Shown here: positions 56,697 to 64,000 of the stretch, piece by piece
Layout of the letters: every line of letters begins with the position of its first letter
Numbering within the stretch: the stretch's first letter is position 1
Assembly: GCA_963565915.1 (NCBI GenBank)
Contig: OY751489.1
Span: forward strand, 3,534,001-3,598,000
DNA length: 64,000 nt
Direction: 5' to 3'
Source of the DNA: Entoloma clypeatum
Taxonomy: Eukaryota > Basidiomycota > Agaricomycetes > Agaricales > Entolomataceae
Notes under the pieces: model-generated
Database searches by the model: none
Told to the model about the DNA's origin: nothing
The model's input: the letters and a program-made list of their open reading frames with translations, nothing else
Program-made: the position numbers and the translations under genes

Positions 56697-58600
56697 GGAT
56701 CACTTGGTGCTGCATGGTCTGTCTGTTGATTTTGTTGCGTTGGCAAGTATCACAACCCTTCATGTACTTCTTCACATCATGCAGGATGGTAGGCCACCAG
56801 TAGGTACAATTGAGGAGTTCATGCATCCAATACTGTTCTGGATGTCCAGACACTGGTGCATCATGTGATTCAAACATCAGTTCTTGACACAATTGCGGGG
56901 ATGTCCGCTTTTGCATTCGTCTTGCCAGACATGTGCCATAATTTGAAGTCATAGTCTTGTAACTTCATCTTCCAGTGCCTTCGTCATTGATTTAGGTCCT
57001 GAGGATGGCAGAAATACTCCAGGTTCTTGTGATCAGTTAATATGTGTTCCCTGGCTTCAAGCAGATAGTGTCTCCAATCTTTTGGTGCTTCCATAACTGC
57101 CAAGAACTCCTTGTTGTATATCTTGTAATTCTGTTTGGCCACGGACATGGTCCATGACAAGAACATGATAGGATGCCATTTGTTGTTCTGTTGCTGAGAG
57201 AGTATAGCTCCAATTGCACAGCCCGATGCATCGGGTTCAATCCTGAACTGTCCCTCTGGTTTTGGTAATGCCAAGACTGGTGCTGATGTGATTGCCTGTA
57301 TGAGACCTTCAAATGCCCTGCCTTGAGAGTGGTTTTGCGATGTTTGAGTACCCTTCAATGAAGCATCAATAGTAGTTGGCAAACCTGAGGAACTTGATTG
57401 TATCCACCTTTTCAGTTTCCACCTTGACACATCCCTCACCAACAACATATCCCAATATAGGACATTTTGTTACTTCCCAGAAACACTTCTTTTCCTTCAG
57501 GAATAGATTGTTGTCCGATAGGATCTGCAGAATTTCTCTGGTGTTTTGTGCAAGTTCTTCCTTGGTTTTACCAATAACCATGATGTCGTCCATATATATC
57601 ATGCAGATGCATCAATGGATTTGGTCTCAAAATAGACTAGCCATCATCCGAGAAAACATTTCTGGGGAATTGCAAAGAGCGAAGAACATGACCAATGGTT
57701 CAAACAATCCTCAACTGGTTAGGAAGGCAGCCTTCCATTCATTGCCTTCCTTGATTCAAACATTGTTGTAGCCCCACATGATGTCCATTTTATTGAAGTA
57801 GACTGCATCTTTCAGCACGTCTAAGAGATTGGAGATGCATGGGAGTGGGAACTTGTCTTTAACAGTGAATTTGTTGACCATGTGGTAATCTTGTACCAAT
57901 CATTTAGAACTGTCCTTCTTGTTGATAAAGAAGCAAGAGGAGGCATAAGACGATTTGGACAGGCGGATCTTTTTTGTTGCTAGACCCTCATTGATGAATG
58001 TGTCCAATTCTTCTTGTTCTTTCTGTGTCATGGGATATGTGTTTCCCCCTAGTTCCTTTGGTGCATCTGATGTAATGACCTTTGGTCCTTGTCATGTCTT
58101 GAGCTGGGCTAGCAGCCTGATCTCTCATTGTTTTGGGGGCTTGTCTCCTTTCACAATCTTAGTTGATGCAACGGCTTGCTTGGCAGGGAGAACATAGGTT
58201 CTATTGTCTACAGTCATACGGGGCAAGTGAGTCCATTGAATAGATAAGAGTCGCGACTTAGTATCATTTAATCAGATCCTTCAGGAAAATCCTTCTTGTC
58301 AGCTTCTAAGATTGTGGTTTCATCATTCTCGGCATCTTCATCAAACACCTTCCTGACCCTTCCAGAGTTCTTCTTCGGCTTGCAGCAGTTGCACGCAATA
58401 TGGCCTTCTTGGTCACAGTTGAAACACTTGTGACCATCTTTCTTCTTCAGAGTGCTGCAGTCCTTGGCAAGGTGACTGAAGTGTTGACAGTTGTAGCAAC
58501 GGACTACCCCTGCTTTGTCGATCTCCATGGCTTTGCCTTGACCACCATAAGTGGTACCCGATCCGGTGTGCATGTCGCCACCACCTCAGATAACAAGTGC
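56697..58600 (-). pseudogene. RT / RNase H / zinc-finger fragment and zinc knuckles of the 56-62 kb Gypsy
   Basis: RT reads YPMTQKEQEELDTFINEGLA, KKIRLSKSSYASSCFFINKK, FNKMDIMWGYNNV, then IYMDDIMVIGKTKEE (57555-57600) and DTIKFLRFANYY. RNase H has FRIEPDASGCAIGAILSQQQ and AKQNYKIYNKEFLAVMEA. Stops at several Arg/Gln positions and small indels break it. No protease motif is found between the knuckles and RT, as in chromovirus 2, so protease loss may be old. Confidence 0.8.
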
Positions 58601-59219
58601 GTGCCCTTAGTGTTTCTAAGTCCAGTCTCAAGAACCTAAAACCAGACCAAAACTGGACCCGAACCAACCAGTCTGAGACCAGACCGTGGTCTCAAGTTTT
58701 AAGGTTTTTGATCACAACCAGTCCTTGGTTCTCTCCAAATTTTAAGAATTGAAAGACTGGCCAAAGACTGGTTTGGACCGGTTGAAATGGGTCTTTTTCA
58801 CATAACACTCCAAGGGCCCAGCACCAAGCAAAATTTGTGCCATCAGCAAGACTTGAACTGTCAGCCTCTATAGTATATACTATTATTCTAACAGCTTAAC
58901 CAACCAAGCCACAGAACCATTGTAATTTCTTGCTCACTCACTCTACATATCCACTTTTTCGCTTCCCAAATAGGCCACTTCCCAAATAGGCACAACCAGC
59001 CAAAAAAGACAAAAGGTGTGTGTGCACCCCCTCTGCCTCAATCACATGTGAACACAGGCTTTTAATAAAATCTATAAATATATTGTAACCTTTTCAACAT
59101 GTGTGCCCCTCATTGCAAGGTCAGTAATGGGTGGAAGCATTGTTTCAATGTTGGATGATGCACATCATGCATGACAAGTAACGGTTTGGGCATTGAGGGT
59201 GCGAGTTTTTCCCACCCTT

Positions 59220-59480
59220 GTCTTATGCCCCACCTCCACTCCATCTGGCCACCACCTCTGCCCAATGGCCACTACTTGTGCCCAACAGCCTGCTCTTGTG
59301 CCCAATGGCCACCTCTAATGCCCAACACCATTCACTCATGCCCAATGCCATCCCTTGAAGCTCAACGGCCCCCACTTCTGCCCAACAGCATCTACTCATG
59401 CCCAACACATCCACTCATGCCCAACGTGTCCACTTGTGCCCAATGGCGTCCAGTGGCCATCCAGTTGCACCCAATGGCGT
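59220..59480. repeat. 20 bp minisatellite
   Basis: About twelve units of the TGCCCAATGGCCACCTCT type, the reverse of the 20 kb array. Confidence 0.8.
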
Positions 59481-59544
59481 CAGATGGCGAGAATCAGATG
59501 ACACACACATGTGTCTTCCAGTAGCACACTGTCACACTCATAGC

Positions 59545-59952
59545 CTAGTAGTGAATGACAGGGGTATTTGAAGGGTAGATGAGGGGTTTTGAAATGACTC
59601 ATTGTTGTTTACTGTTTGTATTGAACTGAGTATCTCAATCTCTGGAAAAGTACCAGAGGTACTTCAGTTTTGACTTTGAAGCTTTTAGCTTTAGTATTTC
59701 TTTTGTTATAGTTGAATCTTTAGCACAAAATGACCAAAACCCTCAGCCATTGTAAAATCCAAGGGTTTTTGATCAAAGATTCAACTATAACAAAAGAAAT
59801 ACTAAAGCTAAAAGCTTCAAATTCAAAACTGAAGTACCTCTGGTACTTCTCCAGAGATTGAGATACTCAGTTCAATATAAACAGTAAACAACAATGAGTC
59901 ATTTCAAAACCCCTCATCTACCCTTCAAATACCCCTGTCATTCACTACCTAG
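59545..59952. repeat. Long near-perfect hairpin
   Basis: Arms 59545-59721 and 59775-59952 are inverse copies of about 177 bp with only a few mismatches (for example TTTGTATTGAA against TTATATTGAA), around a 53 nt loop that can itself partly pair (AAAACCCT with AGGGTTTT). The outer ends read CTAGTAGTGAATGAC and inverse. The structure suggests a foldback element; transcribed, it would give a long double-stranded RNA. Confidence 0.9.
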
Positions 59953-60668
59953 TACAGTACATATTACGACTCTGGACTGGTTTAAACCGGTCCAGTCTCA
60001 TCAGACTTGAATAAATGGACTGGTCAGACCAGTCTCTCACCAGTCTGGTCTGGTTTTCCAAGGTGATGATATAAAATTGAGACTGGTGCAGTCCTTGGTC
60101 CTTTCTTTTCGGGGGTCAAAAATGAGACCAAACCAAACTTTCAATCACTATGTGCCCTTTCATCTGTTGCCCCTTGTTTCAGATCTCTTTTGCATAGTCA
60201 GTGTATATCTTTGCATTGCTAGCCACTTGCTTGGAGATCTCGCGGTTGACATTCTTTTCTAGGATGTACTTCCCAGTTTCTTCTCCAAGGTTTGACAGTT
60301 TCAGAGGCTCTTCAAATTTTATCCAGGAATTTATTGATGGTGCGTCTCTCCTATTTCAGGACTTCCAGTCTCATCTTGGCAGTGGCTCACTTGTTGGCGA
60401 CAGAGAATCGTACGGCGATATCATCTGAGAAGTCTAACCAGGTGATGTTCTTGCTGTTGGTGGCAAGATCATCTAACTTGTTACTGGCCCAGTGTCTGCC
60501 GGACCCTTCCATTATGTGGGATAGCACTGCAAGAATCTTCTGATCATCTGTCAGGCCCTTCTGGAACTGATGAATAGCTTGGTGGCTTTCCACCATTCAT
60601 CAAAGGTGTGTCTGTCTTTAAACATCCCAGGATCCTTGATGATCTTGGATGTGTCAGTCATTTGTATA

Positions 60669-61715
60669 TAGGCAATAGCACAGGTATGGGTAACCCGTGT
60701 GGGTCACGGGTACAGGTATCCATGGATATGGGTTGTGATTTTGCAACCCGCAACCCATGACGGTACCCATCACATGTTATCTGCGCACCACCACTGCCAT
60801 CTTCAATGGCTTCCAGTCGAGCCCAACAGCCGCTCCCTGTCTCTGACAGCTTCAAGTCGAGCCCAACAGCCTTCAGTTGAGACCAATGGCCATCTCTTGC
60901 CCCAATGGCTGCCCAACACCCTCCAGTTGCATCCAACGACCACCTCTCACCCTCAACACCCCCCAACAGCCACCCAACAGCCATCTACCACCACAACGAC
61001 TGCCTCGCACCCCCAACGTTCTTCTCCCACCCCCAACGGCCCCCAATCTTGCCCAACAGCTGTCTATCGCCACCAATGGCCTCGCTCAGGCCAATGGCCG
61101 ACTCATGTTGCCAACGCCCTCCACTCGCGCCCAACGGACCCCATATGTGCCCAATGGCCGTCTATTGCCACCAACAGCCCTCTCTCACTGCCAACGCCAT
61201 CCACTCACACCCCACAGCTGCCTCTCACTGCCAACACCCTCCACTCATGTCCAAGGGCTGACTCTTGCACCCAATGGCCATAACTTGCCCCCTCTTGCTT
61301 CCAATGGCCGCCACTCACCCCCAATGCCCTTGACTCATGCACAACAGCCGCCTCTCGTGCCCAACAGCCACCACTCACTGCCAATGCCCATCACTCACGT
61401 CCAATGGCCCCCATATGCATCCCAATGGCCATCTTTTGGGGAGGAGATGGGGTTGGGAGGATGGGGCTGGGGACAACAAGTTCCCGACAGGGTGTAGTAT
61501 GACGCGTGTGGCATGCACATGTCTCATAGTTTTTTTTTGTAGTTTAATTATATATATTTTTTGTCTACTGTGAACACCTGCACGGGAACCCGAACCCATC
61601 GCTACCTGCATGTACCTGCACTCCATCTACCCGCAGGTTGATGGGTTGCTACCCATGCAGGTACGGGTACAGGTCGGCATCGTGGTACCCACAGGAGTAC
61701 CCATGCCATTGCCTA
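60669..61715. mobile_element. Non-autonomous hAT-like element with minisatellite, copy 2 (1047 bp)
   Basis: Same termini as 37510-38330 (TAGGCAATAGCACAGGT and ACCCATGCCATTGCCTA). Flanked by TTTGTATA (60661-60668) and TTTGTATG (61716-61723), matching at 7 of 8. The interior 60820-61440 is the CCCAATGGCC-type 20 bp minisatellite. It interrupts the gag of the 56-62 kb Gypsy. Large frames across it on both strands are repeat artefacts. Confidence 0.88.
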
Positions 61716-62393
61716 TTTGTATGGCTGGAACTTCTGCCATGTTCAGAGTCTGCAGAGGAGGAGCAGGGTTGAGTTTTTGGGATGAAAATGGGGTTCAGGA
61801 TACAGGTAGGGGTTGAAAATGAGTCCCTGTTCTATGTGTCTGTTTGATGTCTGATTGCACGGAGTCAGAAGTAGATCTGTCAGGGGACTCATTGGCAGAA
61901 TCAGTGGTAAAATGTTCGGGGTATTTCTTCTGTAGATCTCTAAGGAATCTCTGTTCCTGCGTGTCTGTCATTTGCAAGAAGGGGTCAAGTCTCTTGTTTT
62001 GTGCCCAATGACTGTATTTGGTCTGTTGCTCGGTGGTGGTGAAGTTGGCGTAGATCTGCTGCTTTGAGTAGAACATGATGATGCGACTCTGGAATGTCTT
62101 GATGTGAGCATCCTAATCAATCTTCTGTCTGAGGTCCTCCTTGAATGCAAAAGCTTTCGAGTTCATTCTGCTGGGTGTTGTAACATGCAATCTGGTGTTG
62201 CCAAGCAAGATGAATGCTCTCTGCTATCTCGCCATGGTGGCGATGCTCGTTGTTGTCTAGTTCTTCATCAAGCACCTGCTGTAGGATGCGATGGATCTCC
62301 AATTTGATGTACTGCTGGATGAGCATAAAATCTATACTGTCTCAAGGACTTAGCTCCTCCTGTCGGGCTTCTGGCATGGCAATTAAACATCCA

Positions 62394-62631
62394 CATAATC
62401 ATTAATGTTGTATGTACAGATCAAGGTGCACTTGATCTATCGCATTCGCAATGTAGCAGCATCAAGTCTACCAAGACTGCCAGCAACGCGTGCAATGGCA
62501 AGTCTCAGGGCTCATAACCTGTTGGAACAGCATACGATCACATCAACACTGGAGGTGATCACAGAAGATGTGTCGTCTTGCAGTCCTAGTATACTCTATG
62601 CTATGCGCTACTAGTCATGTATCTACAATAG
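62394..62631. other. Spacer with segment repeated at 56.1 kb
   Basis: 62519-62587 duplicates 56085-56152. The rest (CTTGATCTATCGCATTCGC...) is unassigned. It ends with AATAG, one side of the solo LTR duplication. Confidence 0.45.
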
Positions 62632-63073
62632 TGTAAGGGCAACCACTTTCACTTTTTACTTTACCTTTCCTTTCTTCCTTTCCTTTCTATTCCACCATCT
62701 CCGACGTCCTCCGATCATATCCACTGTCTCCGCTGTCTCCGACATCTTATCCGCCTCTCTGCATCCGACGACTCCGCCCCCATCCGCTACTCCGCATGTC
62801 GGATCGCATGTACTATCATTCATCTTGTTTCCATTCATCCCTCATCGCTACTCCTGATCATTGCTCATCATTCATGCATCTCGTTTTATCTCTTATTTCA
62901 TATCTCATTTTACTATTTATCTCGCTAGCTTGCAGGGGAATCCTTAGAACTTTCTCTTCAGATCTCCCTTGCAAGGTGTGTGTTGTATTACTTATCAGAC
63001 TGCTCAATCTAAACTTTGGATCTCCCTTGCAAGTATCTGAGTTTGAGTCTTGGATCGTAAGGTCGCCCTTACA
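62632..63073 (+). repeat. Solo LTR of the chromovirus 1 family
   Basis: 442 bp, starting TGTAAGGGCAACC and ending GTCGCCCTTACA, in the opposite orientation to the LTRs at 23182 and 28815. Flanks AATAG and GATAG agree at 4 of 5. No internal sequence remains, so LTR-LTR recombination removed it. The self-primer sequence AGAACTTTCT is conserved. Confidence 0.9.
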
Positions 63074-63514
63074 GATAGAGGGGAAGCCTTACTACTAACC
63101 TTTGAGAGGTGTTTGCAAGGTGGGGGTTACTCAGTAAGAGAATAAGGACAGTCTTATATACTAGTCTACTTGTTTGTACATTATTTGTACATCATGGGAT
63201 TGAGCACACGACACTATAGATGAAATATCTATAGGAGTTAAATTTGTTCAACACCTCTGGCTTACAAGGGACAGAAATTGGGTTTGAGGTGGATTCTAGG
63301 TTGTCATTCCATATAACATGAGTAAATACAGGTACTAAAGATGACTGGAATGTATCACCAATATTATTCAGTTCCTTGGGAGTATCTGAGGATTTGGTAT
63401 GATGTTTGGGCTCCAGAATGGACATGCAGGGTGTTTGAATTTGAGATCCTTCTTTGTTAGCTTCATCATTGCAACTGCAGTAAAGATCAATGAACAATGT
63501 ATATATGGAATATA
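63074..63514. other. Unassigned spacer
   Basis: A 101-codon minus-strand frame (63192-63497) has no recognisable motif and I do not call it. No repeats are seen. Confidence 0.3.
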
Positions 63515-63673
63515 TGTTGACGCACGATCATACCACAGATGATCATCTGACAAGCCAAACAGTAATCAGTACATATAGTCGATAAACAGACATGACCAAA
63601 CATATGTACACACCCCAGATCACCTCCTCACTGGTCCGCTTCTAAGCGCATTCCTCACCCTTACCTATCAACA
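63515..63673 (+). repeat. Copia-type 5' LTR (159 bp)
   Basis: Starts TGTTGACGCAC and ends CCTATCAACA, with perfect 6 bp inverted ends. It is directly followed by GGTTATAGGCCCC (63674-63686), like the Copia primer site that pairs with the anticodon half of initiator tRNA-Met. The other LTR is beyond the window. Confidence 0.7.
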
Positions 63674-63802
63674 GGTTATAGGCCCCGGCCTGTAATTGAC
63701 CAGTGTAATCCACGAGGCTGTGTCGACAATATAGCTTGCTCTTTTTCTAATTCATCCTCCAAATTTTCATTCTGCTTATAACCCCATATTTCGACTTGGA
63801 AC

Positions 63803-64000
63803 ATGTATAACAACGCTTCTGGCTCATCTACTCAAGTTCCGGCTCAACCTCTCGCCCCATATCCACAACAAAATCAAGGTCACATTCCAACCCCACTATT
63901 TACTCCCATTTCACAGACCCCTCTGGCCGATGGCACCTTGACAAAAATTGACCTCTGAAATCTCGGCTCTCTCACTTGCGTTTCGAACCCCTTCAATGGC
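63803..64000 (+). pseudogene. Start of Copia-like gag (cut by window end)
   Basis: ATG 63803-63805: MYNNASGSSTQVPAQPLAPY, Pro/Gln-rich, then LADGTLTKIDL, TGA at 63953-63955, and NLGSLTCVSNPFNG. The TGA sits where CGA would give Arg. The position 130 nt after the LTR and the TLTKID-type start of a gag domain support a Copia gag, but too little is visible for certainty. Confidence 0.5.

Larger units (their letters stand above)
58608..60150. mobile_element. Composite hAT-like element (1543 bp) with tRNA-like module, minisatellite and hairpin
   Basis: Ends TAGTGTTTCTAAGTCC and GAAAG..TCACTA on inversion. Flanks CGTGCCCT (58600-58607) and TGTGCCCT (60151-60158) match at 7 of 8, the mismatch being a CpG transition. 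Left to right it holds a tRNA-like module (A box 58900-58911, B box 58850-58858, minus), a segment shared with 21 and 41 kb, the 20 bp minisatellite (59220-59480), a long hairpin (59545-59952) and a GACTGGT-rich end. It sits in Gypsy gag. No transposase. Confidence 0.82.
56697..62393 (-). mobile_element. Gypsy remnant related to chromovirus 2, pierced by two hAT-like elements
   Basis: Minus-strand gag at 62326-61724, resuming 60660-60151 and 58600-58268 (two zinc knuckles, CYNCQHFSHLAKDC and CFNCDQEGHIACNC). RT and RNase H follow at 58250-56984, and an integrase zinc-finger fragment at 56952-56697. The gag is split by elements at 60669-61715 and 58608-60150. RT keeps YMDD (MIYMDDIMVIG). Part of RNase H to integrase is deleted, joining KTNAKADI to QLCQELMFESHD. 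No LTR is present at either end. It shares a frameshift and stops with chromovirus 2. Confidence 0.88.

Noticed and set aside
60699..61573. Frames of up to 206 codons rich in Pro, Asn and Thr
   Set aside because: Minisatellite of the 60669-61715 element read in three frames; not a gene.
63192..63497. 101-codon minus-strand frame
   Set aside because: No homology recognised, no introns, and bounded by LTRs; no independent support.

Overview
The window is a stretch of basidiomycete (Agaricomycete-like) chromosome. It has a short gene island at the left edge, and almost everything to the right is nested, decaying transposable elements. The fungal call rests on 49-62 nt GT-AG introns, a recognisable PEX19/HSP10 gene pair, and protein families typical of mushroom genomes: a DUF6729-type protein, a Plavaka-type transposase, a DUF6570-bearing Helitron and chromodomain Gypsy elements.

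Region by region. 1-1066: PEX19 (minus, cut by the window edge) and HSP10 (plus, four exons), diverging from a 195 bp promoter with a heat-shock element. 1555-5449: a broken multi-exon gene with AT-hooks, a DUF6729-like cysteine region and a truncated 3'-5' exonuclease. 6.7-8.0 kb: an inverted repeat whose arms are a minisatellite. 8.2-17.0 kb: two near-identical 500 bp hAT-type MITEs in inverted orientation enclose a complete but dead Gypsy element (9134-15826). Their 8 bp target duplications are exchanged between the copies, which is the footprint of an inversion. 17.5-19.4 kb: 5' part of a Gypsy element. 19.8-22.2 kb: a large non-autonomous hAT-like element with a 20 bp minisatellite and a tRNA-like module. 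22.7-35.0 kb: one unidentified ORF split by two full-length chromoviruses (23182-29257 and 29742-34823), each with a perfect 5 bp target duplication. 35.2-38.6 kb: gene remnants, palindromic duplications and another minisatellite-bearing hAT-like element. 38.6-39.0 kb: a small AT-hook gene. 39.1-40.7 kb: a truncated Gypsy pol. 42.1-50.7 kb: a Helitron with a C-terminal cysteine-peptidase domain, interrupted by a Tc1 element. 50.7-55.9 kb: a Plavaka-like transposase remnant split by a 5'-truncated LINE with a 13 bp target duplication. 56.2-62.4 kb: a Gypsy remnant pierced by two hAT-like elements. 62.6 kb: a solo chromovirus LTR. 63.5 kb to the end: the start of a Copia element.

Three threads tie the window together. 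First, coding regions are disabled mostly by in-frame stops where a CGA, CAG or TGG codon is the plausible ancestor, and the two LTRs of the 9-16 kb element differ only by transitions, nine of ten at CpG; this looks like cytosine-methylation decay. Second, three chromoviral elements carry a primer-binding site two bases from the LTR that is complementary (10-11 nt) to a sequence 32-33 nt downstream of a TATA-like box in the same LTR, which fits Tf1-type self-priming. Third, non-autonomous hAT-like elements with different termini share one 20 bp minisatellite. All names are from reading the sequence; no database search was run.
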